Assembly: GCA_031769625.1 (NCBI GenBank) | Contig: JAUIMM010000702.1 | Coordinates: 4,076,501 to 4,140,500 of the forward strand | Source: Taudactylus pleione | Lineage: Eukaryota > Chordata > Amphibia > Anura > Myobatrachidae | Reading direction: 5' to 3' | DNA length: 64,000 nt | Shown here: one piece after another, positions 40,701 through 54,027 of the stretch | Numbering within the stretch: the first letter of the stretch is position 1 | How the letters are laid out: each line of letters opens with the position of its first letter | The notes under the pieces: model-generated | What the model was told of the DNA's origin: nothing | The model's database searches: none | Seen by the model: only the letters and a program-made list of their open reading frames with translations | Program-made: the position numbers and the translations under genes

Positions 40701-43700
40701 GTCGCACACAGAACATAGGCATGCCACATGTCATTTTAATCAGCATAAGCTCCTTGTCCATCATATTTTGCATCGCTTTGCAATGAAGACACATTTTAAG
40801 GGGAAAAGTTACATGAAAAGACACTCAGTTCTTTTTTGTCGTGCCATGGTATAACACTTCCAGAAGGGCTGTTTAACGCACAGGGAGACTAGGTGTATGT
40901 GAACACATCTGTAGCTTGCCCATATATAGATAGATATAAAGATAGATAGATAGATAGATAAAGAGATAGATAGTTAGAGAGATAGATATAGAGATAGATA
41001 GATTGATTGATAGTTATAGAGATAGATAAAGAGATAGATAGATAGAGCGAGAGATAGATAGATATAAAGATAGATAGATTGATAGATATAGAGATAGATA
41101 GATAGATAAAGAGATGGATAGTTAGATAGAAAAATAGATATAGAGATAGATAGATTGATTGATAGATATAGAGATAGATAGATAAAGAGATATTTAGATA
41201 GAGCGAGAGATAGATAGATATAAAGATAGATAGATTGATAGATATAGAGATAGATAGATAGATAAAGAGATGGATAGTTAGATAGAAAGATAGATATAGC
41301 GATAGATAGATTGATAGATATAAAGATAGATAGATAAAGAGATAGATAGATAGAGCGAGAGATAGATAGATATAAAGATAGATAGATTGATAGATATAGA
41401 GATAGATAGACAGATAGGCAGACACTAGTTCTTTGGCCCTTATAACTCGTCTTTCGCTGTGTTGCTAGTTATCATGTCTCACTTTCTGTGTGTTGCTAGT
41501 TGTGTGAGCATTTTTTAGGGGATATAGACTGTAAGCTCCACTGGGGCAAGGACTGAAATGAATGGCCAAACATTTTTTGTAAAGCGCTGCAGAATGTATG
41601 TGCGCTATATAACAAGCTGGTAATAAATAATAATAAATAATTAGATACAGATGCGTCCACATACATCAATCCTCCATGTGCTTTGAGATGTGTTACGAAT
41701 AATGGGTGAGTACAATGTGACTCTGTAGCACAGTGCATCTTTCCAGGTGACCTTTTCCATTAATATGTGTCTGATTTGCAAAGCGATGCGAATAGGACGC
41801 AAAAGCAGCTTCTACTGATTAAAATGAGATTTGGCACTTCTACTGTATAATCTGTGTGTGACTGAGCTGTATCTGCATGCGATATGCAATTTTACAGTGT
41901 CACAGCCGCTGACACTGTAATGTAGCATTTTGCATGCAGATATATCCGCAGTCGCACACAGAACATAGGCATGCCACATATCATTTTAATCAGCATAAGC
42001 TCCTTGTCCATCATATTTTGCATTGCTTTGCAATGAAGACACATTTTAAGGGGAAAAGTTACACGAAAAGACGCATACTTCTATTGTGTCGTGCCACAGT
42101 ATAACACCACTAGAAGGACTGTTTAACGCGAGCGGAGACTAGGTGTATGTGAACACATCTGTTGGCTGCCTATATATAGATAGATATAAAGATAGATAGA
42201 TAGATAGATAGATAAAGAGATTGATAGTTAGATAGAGAGATAGATAGATAGATATAGAGATAGATAGATTGATAGATATAGAGATAGATAGATAGATAGA
42301 TAAAGAGATCGATAGATAGAGAGATAGATAGATATAGAGATAGATTGATAGATATAGAGATAGATAGACAGACAGATAGGCAGACACTTGTTCTTTGGCC
42401 CTTATAACTCGTCTTTCGCTGTGTTGATAGTTATCATGTCTCGCTTTCTATGTGTTGCTAGTTGTGGGAGCATTTGGTAGGGCATATAGACTGTAAGCTC
42501 CACTGGGGCAAGGACTGAAATGAATGGCCGAACATTTTTTGTAAAGCGCTGCGGAATGTATGTGCGCTACATAACAAGCTGGTAATAAATAATAGTAAAT
42601 AATTAGATACAGATGCATCCACATACATCAATCCTCCATGTGCTTTGACATGTGTTATGAATAATGTGTGAGTACAATGTGACTCTGTAGCACAGAGCAT
42701 CTTTCCAGGTGACTTTTTCCATTAATATGTGTCTTATTTGCAAAGCAATGCGAATAGGACGTAAAAGCAGCTTATACTGATTAAAATGATATTCGGCATG
42801 CCTATATTCTGTGTGTGTGACTGCTGCTGTGTCTGCATGCAAAATGCAACTTTACAGTGTCACAGCCACTGACACTGTAACGTATCATTTTGCATGCAGA
42901 TATATCCGCAGTCGCACACAGAACATAGGCATGCCACATGTCATTTTAATCAGCATAAGCTCCTTGTCCATCATATTTTGCATCGCTTTGCAATGAAGAC
43001 ACATTTTAAGGGGAAAAGTTACATGAAAAGACACTCAGTTCTTTTTTGTCGTGCCATGGTATAACACTTCCAGAAGGGCTGTTTAACGCACAGGGAGACT
43101 AGGTGTATGTGAACACATCTGTAGCTTGCCCATATATAGATAGATATAAAGATAGATAGATAGATAGATAAAGAGATAGATAGTTAGAGAGATAGATATA
43201 GAGATAGATAGATTGATTGATAGTTATAGAGATAGATAAAGAGATAGATAGATAGAGCGAGAGATAGATAGATATAAAGATAGATAGATTGATAGATATA
43301 GAGATAGATAGATAGATAAAGAGATGGATAGTTAGATAGAAAAATAGATATAGAGATAGATAGATTGATTGATAGATATAGAGATAGATAGATAAAGAGA
43401 TATTTAGATAGAGCGAGAGATAGATAGATATAAAGATAGATAGATTGATAGATATAAAGATAGATAGATAGATAAAGAGATGGATAGTTAGATAGAAAGA
43501 TAGATATAGCGATAGATAGATTGATAGATATAAAGATAGATAGATAAAGAGATAGATAGATAGAGCGAGAGATAGATAGATATAAAGATAGATAGATTGA
43601 TAGATATAGAGATAGATAGACAGATAGGCAGACACTAGTTCTTTGGCCCTTATAACTCGTCTTTCGCTGTGTTGCTAGTTATCATGTCTCACTTTCTGTG

Positions 43701-44397
43701 TGTTGCTAGTTGTGTGAGCATTTTTTAGGGGATATAGACTGTAAGCTCCACTGGGGCAAGGACTGAAATGAATGGCCAAACATTTTTTGTAAAGCGCTGC
43801 AGAATGTATGTGCGCTATATAACAAGCTGGTAATAAATAATAATAAATAATTAGATACAGATGCGTCCACATACATCAATCCTCCATGTGCTTTGAGATG
43901 TGTTATGAATAATGGGTGAGTACAATGTGACTCTGTAGCACAGTGCATCTTTCCAGGTGACCTTTTCCATTAATATGTGTCTGATTTGCAAAGCGATGCG
44001 AATAGGACGCAAAAGCAGCTTCTACTGATTAAAATGAGATTTGGCATTTCTACTGTATAATCTGTGTGTGACTGAGCTGTATCTGCATGCGATATGCAAT
44101 TTTACAGTGTCACAGCCGCTGACACTGTAATGTAGCATTTTGCATGCAGATATATCCGCAGTCGCACACAGAACATAGGCATGCCACATATCATTTTAAT
44201 CAGCATAAGCTCCTTGTCCATCATATTTTGCATTGCTTTGCAATGAAGACACATTTTAAGGGGAAAAGTTACACGAAAAGACGCATACTTCTATTGTGTC
44301 GTGCCACAGTATAACACCACTAGAAGGACTGTTTAACGCGAGCGGAGACTAGGTGTATGTGAACACATCTGTTGGCTGCCTATATATAGATAGATAT

Positions 44398-44433
<36 letters not shown>

Positions 44434-46586
44434 AGAGATTGATAGTTAGATAGAGAGATAGATAGATAGATATAGAGATAGATAGATTGATAGATATAGA
44501 GATAGATAGATAGATAAAGAGATCGATAGATAGAGAGATAGATAGATATAGAGATAGATTGATAGATATAGAGATAGATAGACAGACAGATAGGCAGACA
44601 CTTGTTCTTTGGCCCTTATAACTCGTATTTCGCTGTGTTAATAGTTATCATGTCTCGCTTTCTATGTGTTGCTAGTTGTGGGAGCATTTGGTAGGGCATA
44701 TAGACTGTAAGCTCCACTGGGGCAAGGACTGAAATGAATGGCCGAACATTTTTTGTAAAGCGCTGCGGAATGTATGTGCGCTACATAACAAGCTGGTAAT
44801 AAATAATAGTAAATAATTAGATACAGATGCATCCACATACATCAATCCTCCATGTGCTTTGACATGTGTTATGAATAATGTGTGAGTACAATGTGACTCT
44901 GTAGCACAGAGCATCTTTCCAGGTGACTTTTTCCATTAATATGTGTCTTATTTGCAAAGCAATGCGAATAGGACGTAAAAGCAGCTTATACTGATTAAAA
45001 TGATATTTGGCATGCCTATATTCTGTGTGTGTGACTGCTGCTGTGTCTGCATGCAAAATGCAACTTTACAGTGTCACAGCCACTGACACTGTAACGTATC
45101 ATTTTGCATGCAGATATATCCGCAGTTGCACACAGAACATAGGCATGCCACATGTCATTTTAATCAGCATAAGCTCCTTGTCCATCATATTTTGCATCGC
45201 TTTGCAATGAAGACACATTTTAAGGGGAAAAGTTACATGAAAAGACACTCAGTTCTTTTTTGTCGTGCCATGGTATAACACTTCCAGAAGGGCTGTTTAA
45301 CGCACAGGGAGACTAGGTGTATGTGAACACATCTGTAGCTTGCCCATATATAGATAGATATAAAGATAGATAGATAGATAGATAAAGAGATAGATAGTTA
45401 GAGAGATAGATATAGAGATAGATAGATTGATTGATAGTTATAGAGATAGATAAAGAGATAGATAGATAGAGCGAGAGATAGATAGATATAAAGATAGATA
45501 GATTGATAGATATAGAGATAGATAGATAGATAAAGAGATGGATAGTTAGATAGAAAAATAGATATAGAGATAGATAGATTGATTGATAGATATAGAGATA
45601 GATAGATAAAGAGATATTTAGATAGAGCGAGAGATAGATAGATATAAAGATAGATAGATTGATAGATATAAAGATAGATAGATAGATAAAGAGATGGATA
45701 GTTAGATAGAAAGATAGATATAGCGATAGATAGATTGATAGATATAAAGATAGATAGATAAAGAGATAGATAGATAGAGCGAGAGATAGATAGATATAAA
45801 GATAGATAGATTGATAGATATAGAGATAGATAGACAGATAGGCAGACACTAGTTCTTTGGCCCTTATAACTCGTCTTTCGCTGTGTTGCTAGTTATCATG
45901 TCTCACTTTCTGTGTGTTGCTAGTTGTGTGAGCATTTTTTAGGGGATATAGACTGTAAGCTCCACTGGGGCAAGGACTGAAATGAATGGCCAAACATTTT
46001 TTGTAAAGCGCTGCAGAATGTATGTGCGCTATATAACAAGCTGGTAATAAATAATAATAAATAATTAGATACAGATGCGTCCACATACATCAATCCTCCA
46101 TGTGCTTTGAGATGTGTTACGAATAATGGGTGAGTACAATGTGACTCTGTAGCACAGTGCATCTTTCCAGGTGACCTTTTCCATTAATATGTGTCTGATT
46201 TGCAAAGCGATGCGAATAGGACGCAAAAGCAGCTTCTACTGATTAAAATGAGATTTGGCATTTCTACTGTATAATCTGTGTGTGACTGAGCTGTATCTGC
46301 ATGCGATATGCAATTTTACAGTGTCACAGCCGCTGACACTGTAATGTAGCATTTTGCATGCAGATATATCCGCAGTCGCACACAGAACATAGGCATGCCA
46401 CAGATCATTTTAATCAGCATAAGCTGCTTGTCCATTCTATTTTGCATCGCTTTACAATTAAGACAGATTTTAAGGGGAAAAGTTACACGAAAAGACGCTC
46501 ACTTCTATTGTGTCGTGCCACAGTATAACAGTACTAGAAGGACTGTTTAACGCGAGAGGAGACTAGGTGTATTTGAACACATCTGT
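37787..46586. repeat. Four-unit higher-order repeat, copy 2 (~8.8 kb)
   Basis: This repeats the marker order of 28983-37786. Anchors are offset by 8800-8808 bp (for example 28943 to 37747, 31444 to 40248, 33658 to 42458, 35864 to 44672). The GGCACTTC variant recurs at 41834, offset 8800. It ends in a full B palindrome (46070-46586) instead of a hybrid, so the right edge of the duplication meets domain D3 here. Private differences exist, such as AATGCGAGCGG at 37749 in the first unit. Confidence 0.6.
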
Positions 46587-46876
46587 TGGTTGCCCATATA
46601 TATATAAATAGATAGATAGATAGAGAGATGGATCGGTACCGATTCGTGCCACGGTATAACTTACCTTCAAGGGCTGTTTAACGCGCAGTGAGGTTAGGTG
46701 TATGTGAACACATCTGTAGATCGTCCATATACTGTATAGATAGATATAGACATAGACAGATAGATAGATATAGTCCAAATTCACCCTGCCAACAATGACA
46801 GACCCAACTGAGATATATTTGCATGTATAGTGTATAGCAAGAGCATGTTATCGCGCCTCTCAATCTTTTTTTCCAG

Positions 46877-47019
46877 GTGGGCCTTTTCCATGAATCAAAA
46901 TGTGAGGTCAGCATCTAAGCAAACTACATCGCTGGACTTTTGTGAGGTGTCCTTGAATCCAGACTTCTACTCATGGGAACGCTCAAAGAGGAACCAATGG
47001 AAGAGGAGACCCAGAACAG
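46877..47019 (+). other. Candidate exon, copy 9 (first after the E-less domain)
   Basis: The ATG at 46973 reads MGTLKEEPMEEETQN. GGA replaces GCA, and ATG replaces ACG at residue 9. The long frame has WER and NQW at the same sites. It matches copy 11. Splice borders are intact. Confidence 0.42.
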
Positions 47020-47996
47020 GTAATTAATGTTTATTAATTACCGGTAATTCTCAGGCTAGACTAGTTCTAGTCCTGCAGAGGCACGATGATATGTTCCTGC
47101 TATACATTGATACTTCCAAAAATGTCTATTTGCTATGGACTCTTCTACTTATGCGACACTGTGATTTGGTAGTGTCAGATATACAGTAATTCTGTTTATC
47201 TCAGGGTACAGTATATCTCAGCTCTTCACTCTCCCTGTTTTACTCCATAAATCACACTTTTTAGTCAAAATCCCCAACAGCATTACACTCACCTTTCCCA
47301 ACCAAGAATCTTGAGGGTGGTTTTTCAAACACCTGGGCTTAATGTTGGGAGATTTGAATCTTTTGATTAGAAGATTTGCCTCCGATGTCTAATATTTAAA
47401 GATAGATTATAGATAGATAGGTAGCTCAATCATTGATAAATAGACACTAGTTAGATGCAGATGTGTCTACATACATCTATCCTCCATGTGCTATAAGACG
47501 TGTTACAAATAACGTGTGAGCGCCATGTGACTCGGCATTGCAGAGCATCTTTCCATGCGACTTTTGCCCTTAAAATGTGTCTTTATTTGCAAAGCGATGT
47601 GAATAGGACGCAAAAGCAGCTTATGCTGATTAAAAAGATATTCGGCATGCCTATATTCTGTGTGTGTAACTGCTGCTGTATCTGCATGCAAAATGCAACT
47701 TTACAGTGTCACAGCCACTGACACTGTAACGTATCATTTTGCATGCACATATATCCGCAGTCGCACACAGAACATAGGCATGCCACATATCATTTTAATC
47801 AGCATAAGCTCCTTGTCCATCATATTTTGCATCGCTTTGCAATGAAGACACATTTTAAGGGGAAAAGTTATGCGAAAAGACACTCAGTTCTATTGTGTCG
47901 TGCCATTGTATAACACTTCCAGAAGGGCTGTTTAACGCGCAGGGAGACTAGGTGTATGTGAACACATCTGTAGATTGCCCATATATAGATAGATAT

Positions 47997-48027
<31 letters not shown>

Positions 48028-50293
48028 AAGAGATAGATAGTTAGATAGAGAGATAGATAGATAGATATAGAGATAGATAGATTGATAGATATAGAGATAG
48101 ATAGATAGATACATAGATAAAGAGATAGATAGAGAGAGATAGATAGATATAGAGATAGATTGATAGATATAGAGATAGATAGACAGACAGATAGGCAGAC
48201 ACTAGTTCTTTGGCCCTTATAACTCGTCTTTTGCTGTGTTGATAGTTATCATGTCTCGCTTTCTATGTGTTGCTAGTTGTGGGAGCATTTGGTAGGGTAT
48301 ATAGACTGTAAGCTCCACTGGGGCAAGGACTGAAATGAATGGCCGAACATTTTTTGTAAAGCGCTGCGGAATGTATGTGCGCTACATAACAAGCTGGTAA
48401 TAAATAATAGTAAATAATTAGATACAGATGCATCCACATACATCAATCCTCCATGTGCTTTGAGATGTGTTATGAATAATGTGTGAGTACAATGTGACTC
48501 TGTAGCACAGAGCATCTTTCCAGGTGACTTTTTCCATTAATATGTGTCTTATTTGCAAAGCAATGCGAATAGTACGTAAAAGCAGCTTATACTGATTAAA
48601 ATGATATTCAGCATGCCTATATTCTGTGTGTGTGACTGCTGCTGTATCTGCATGCAAAATGCAACTTTACAGTGTCACAGCCACTGACACTGTAACGTAT
48701 CATTTTGCATGCAGATATATCCGCAGTCGCACACAGAACATAGGCATGCCACATATCATTTTAATCAGCATAAGCTCCTTGTCCATCATATTTTGCATCG
48801 CTTTGCAATGAAGACACATTTTAAGGGGAAAAGTTACACGAAAAGACACTCAGTTCTTTTTTGTCGTGCCATGGTATAACACTTCCAGAAGGGCTGTTTA
48901 ACGCACAGGGAGACTAGGTGTATGTGAACACATCTGTAGATTGCCCATATATAGATAGATATAAAGATAGATAAATAGATAGATAGATAGATAAAGAGAT
49001 AGATAGTTAGAGAGATAGATATAGAGATAGATAGATTGATTGATAGATATAGAGATAGATAAAGAGATAGATAGATTGATAGATATAGAGATAGATAGAT
49101 AGATAAAGAGAGGGATAGTTAGATAGAAAGATAGATATAGAGATAGATAGATTGATTGATAGATATAGAGATAGGTAGATAAAGAGATAGATAGATAGAG
49201 CGAGAGATAGATAGTTATAAAGATAGATAGATTGATAGATATAGAGATAGTTAGACAGATAGGCAGACACTAGTTCTTTGGCCCTTATAACTCGTCTTTC
49301 GCTGTGTTGCTAGTTATCATGTCTCGCTTTCTATGTGTTGCTAGTTGTGTGAGCATTTGGTAGGGGATATAGACTGTAAGCTCCACTGGGGCAAGGACTG
49401 AAATGAATGGCCAAACATTTTTTGTAAAGCGCTGCAGAATGTATGTGCGCTATATAACAAGCTGGTAATAAATAATAATAAATAATTAGATACAGATGCA
49501 TCCACATACATCAATCCTCCATGTGCTTTGAGATGTGTTACGAATAATGGGTGAGTACAATGTGACTCTGTAGCACAGTGCATCTTTCCAGGTGACCTTT
49601 TCCATTAATATGTGTCTGATTTGCAAAGCGATGCAAATAGAACGCAAAAGCAGCTTCTACTAATTAAAATGATATATGGCATTTCTACTGTATAATCTGT
49701 GTGTGACTGAGCTGTATCTGCATGCGATATGCAATTTTACAGTGTCACAGCCGCTGACACTGTAATGTAGCATTTTGCATGCAGATATATCCGCAGTCGC
49801 ACACAGAACATAGGCATGCCACAGATCATTTTAATCAGCATAAGCTGCTTGTCCATTCTATTTTGCATCGCTTTACAATTAAGACAGATTTTAAGGGGAA
49901 AAGTTACACGAAAAGACGCTCACTTCTATTGTGTCGTGCCACAGTATAACAGTACTAGAAGGACTGTTTAATGCGAGAGGAGACTAGGTGTATTTGAACA
50001 CATCTGTTGGTTGCCCATATATATATAAATAGATAGATAGATAGAGAGATGGATCGGTACCGATTCGTGCCACGGTATAACTTATCTACAAGGGCTGTTT
50101 AACGCGCAGTGAGGCTTGGTGTATGTGAACACATCTGTAGATCGTCCATATACTGTATAGATATAGACATAGACAGATAGATAGATATAGTCCAAATTCA
50201 CCCTGCCAACAATGACAGACCCAACTGAGATATATTTGCATGTATAGTGTATAGCAAGAACATGTTATCGCGCCTCTCAATCTTTTTTTCCAG

Positions 50294-50436
50294 GTGGGCC
50301 TTTTCCATGAATCAAAATGTGAGGTCAGCATCTAAGCAAACTACATCGCTGGACTTTTGTGAGGTGTCCTTGAATCCAGACTTCTACTCATGGCAACGCT
50401 CAAAGAAGAACCAACGGAAGAGGAGACCCAGAACAG
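50294..50436 (+). other. Candidate exon, copy 10
   Basis: The ATG at 50390 reads MATLKEEPTEEETQN with GAA GAA codons, the same as copies 7 and 8. Confidence 0.42.
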
Positions 50437-53400
50437 GTAATTAATGTTTATTAATTACCGGTAATTCTCAGGCTAGACTAGTTCTAGTCCTGCAGAGGCA
50501 CGATGATATGTTCCTGCTATACATTGATACTTCCAAAAATGTCTATTTGCTATGGACTCTTCTACTTATGCGACACTGTGATTTGGTAGTGTCAGATATA
50601 CAGTAATTCTGTTTATCTCAGGGTACAGTATATCTCAGCTCTTCACTCTCCCTGTTTTACTCCATAAATCACGCTTTTTAGTCAAAATCCCCAACAGCAT
50701 TACACTCACCTTTCCCAACCAAGAATCTTGAGGGTGGTTTTTCAAACACCTGGGCTTAATGTTCGGAGATTTGAATCTTTTGATTAGAAGATTTGCCTCC
50801 GATGTCTAATATTTAAAGATAGATTATAGATAGATAGGTAGCTCAATCATTGATAAATAGACACTAGTTAGATACAGATGTGTCTAAATACATCTATCCT
50901 CCATGTGCTATAAGACGTGTTACAAATAACGTGTGAGCGCCATGTGACTCGGCATTGCAGAGCATCTTTCCATGCGACTTTTGCCCTTAAAATGTGTCTT
51001 TATTTGCAAAGCGATGTGAATAGGACGCAAAAGCAGCTTATGCTGATTAAAAAGATATTCGGCATGCCTATATTCTGTGTGTGTAATTGCTGCTGTATCT
51101 GCATGCAAAATGCAACTTTACAGTGTCACAGCCACTGACACTGTAACGTATCATTTTGCATGCAGATATATCCGCAGTCGCACACAGAACATAGGCATGC
51201 CACATATCATTTTAATCAGCATAAGCTCCTTGTCCATCATATTTTGCATTGCTTTGCAATGAAGACACATTTTAAGGGGAAAAGTTACACGAAAAGACGC
51301 ATACTTCTATTGTGTCGTGCCACAGTATAACACCACTAGAAGGACTGTTTAACGCGAGCGGAGACTAGGTGTATGTGAACACATCTGTTGGCTGCCTATA
51401 TATAGATAGATATAAAGATAGATAGATAGATAGATAGATAAAGAGATTGATAGTTAGATAGAGAGATAGATAGATAGATATAGAGATAGATAGATTGATA
51501 GATATAGAGATAGATAGATAGATAGATAAAGAGATCGATAGATAGAGAGATAGATAGATATAGAGATAGATTGATAGATATAGAGATAGATAGACAGACA
51601 GATAGGCAGACACTTGTTCTTTGGCCCTTATAACTCGTCTTTCGCTGTGTTAATAGTTATCATGTCTCGCTTTCTATGTGTTGCTAGTTGTGGGAGCATT
51701 TGGTAGGGCATATAGACTGTAAGCTCCACTGGGGCAAGGACTGAAATGAATGGCTGAACATTTTTTGTAAAGCGCTGCGGAATGTATGTGCGCTACATAA
51801 CAAGCTGGTAATAAATAATAGTAAATAATTAGATACAGATGCATCCACATACATCAATCCTCCATGTGCTTTGACATGTGTTATGAATAATGTGTGAGTA
51901 CAATGTGACTCTGTAGCACAGAGCATCTTTCCAGGTGACTTTTTCCATTAATATGTGTCTTATTTGCAAAGCAATGCGAATAGGACGTAAAAGCAGCTTA
52001 TACTGATTAAAATGATATTCGGCATGCCTATATTCTGTGTGTGTGACTGCTGCTGTGTCTGCATGCAAAATGCAACTTTACAGTGTCACAGCCACTGACA
52101 CTGTAACGTATCATTTTGCATGCAGATATATCTGCAGTCGCACACAGAACATAGGCATGCCACATGTCATTTTAATCAGCATAAGCTCCTTGTCCATCAT
52201 ATTTTGCATCGCTTTGCAATGAAGACACATTTTAAGGGGAAAAGTTACATGAAAAGACACTCAGTTCTTTTTTGTCGTGCCATGGTATAACACTTCCAGA
52301 AGGGCTGTTTAACGCACAGGGAGACTAGGTGTATGTGAACACATCTGTAGCTTGCCCATATATAGATAGATATAAAGATAGATAGATAGATAGATAGATA
52401 AAGAGATAGATAGTTAGAGAGATAGATATAGAGATAGATAGATTGATTGATAGTTATAGAGATAGATAAAGAGATAGATAGATAGAGCGAGAGATAGATA
52501 GATATAAAGATAGATAGATTGATAGATATAGAGATAGATAGATAGATAAAGAGATGGATAGTTAGATAGATATAGAGATAGATAGATTGATTGATAGATA
52601 TAGAGATAGATAGATAAAGAGATATTTAGATAGAGCGAGAGATAGATAGATATAAAGATAGATAGATTGATAGATATAATGATAGATAGATAGATAAAGA
52701 GATGGATAGTTAGATAGAAAGATAGATATAGCGATAGATAGATTGATAGATATAAAGATAGATAGATAAAGAGATAGATAGATAGAGCGAGAGATAGATA
52801 GATATAAAGATAGATAGATTGATAGATATAGAGATAGATAGACAGATAGGCAGACACTAGTTCTTTGGCCCTTATAACTCGTCTTTCGCTGTGTTGCTAG
52901 TTATCATGTCTCACTTTCTGTGTGTTGCTAGTTGTGTGAGCATTTTTTAGGGGATATAGACTGTAAGCTCCACTGGGGCAAGGACTGAAATGAATGGCCA
53001 AACATTTTTTGTAAAGCGCTGCAGAATGTATGTGCGCTATATAACAAGCTGGTAATAAATAATAATAAATAATTAGATACAGATGCGTCCACATACATCA
53101 ATCCTCCATGTGCTTTGAGATGTGTTACGAATAATGGGTGAGTACAATGTGACTCTGTAGCACAGTGCATCTTTCCAGGTGACCTTTTCCATTAATATGT
53201 GTCTGATTTGCAAAGCGATGCGAATAGGACGCAAAAGCAGCTTCTACTGATTAAAATGAGATTTGGCATTTCTACTGTATAATCTGTGTGTGACTGAGCT
53301 GTATCTGCATGCGATATGCAATTTTACAGTGTCACAGCCGCTGACACTGTAATGTAGCATTTTGCATGCAGATATATCCGCAGTCGCACACAGAACATAG

Positions 53401-53884
53401 GCATGCCACAGATCATTTTAATCAGCATAAGCTGCTTGTCCATTCTATTTTGCATCGCTTTACAATTAAGACAGATTTTAAGGGGAAAAGTTACACGAAA
53501 AGACGCTCACTTCTATTGTGTCGTGCCACAGTATAACAGTACTAGAAGGACTGTTTAACGCGAGAGGAGACTAGGTGTATTTGAACACATCTGTTGGTTG
53601 CCCATATATATATAAATAGATAGATAGATAGAGAGATGGATCGGTACCGATTCGTGCCACGGTATAACTTACCTTCAAGGGCTGTTTAACGCGCAGTGAG
53701 GTTAGGTGTATGTGAACACATCTGTAGATCGTCCATATACTGTATAGATAGATATAGACATAGACAGATAGATAGATATAGTCCAAATTCACCCTGCCAA
53801 CAATGACAGACCCAACTGAGATATATTTGCATGTATAGTGTATAGCAAGAACATGTTATCGCGCCTCTCAATCTTTTTTTCCAG

Positions 53885-54027
53885 GTGGGCCTTTTCCATG
53901 AATCAAAATGTGAGGTCAGCATCTAAGCAAACTACATCGCTGGACTTTTGTGAGGTGTCCTTGAATCCAGACTTCTACTCATGGGAACGCTCAAAGAGGA
54001 ACCAATGGAAGAGGAGACCCAGAACAG
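53885..54027 (+). other. Candidate exon, copy 11
   Basis: The ATG at 53981 reads MGTLKEEPMEEETQN, the same as copy 9 at a dimer offset of 7008 bp. Confidence 0.42.

Larger units (their letters stand above)
22421..46069. repeat. Domain D2: E-less 2.2-kb units
   Basis: Eleven A-type blocks repeat at intervals of 2210, 2178, 2174, 2206, 2214, 2206, 2178, 2206, 2210 and 2214 bp, measured at one anchor in S. The unit is G(short)-S-P(A)-G(long)-S-P(B/C hybrid). The solo arm and the E module are absent from all ten hybrid-bearing units. A B-side S variant with a run of six T (after AGCA) marks all these units. No gene-like segment remains in this 23.6-kb stretch. Confidence 0.92.
46773..53780. repeat. 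D3 dimer, copy 1 (~7.0 kb)
   Basis: The first half has an E copy with GGGAACG and CCAATGG codons, then an A palindrome with TTCAGCATGCC and AGTACGT. The second half has an E copy with GGCAACG and CCAACGG, then an A palindrome with TTCGGCATGCC and TGTGTCTGCATG, and an S variant with a six-T run. The first half matches the unit around 19.0-20.6 kb. The second half matches the units amplified in domain D2 but still has E. Confidence 0.75.
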
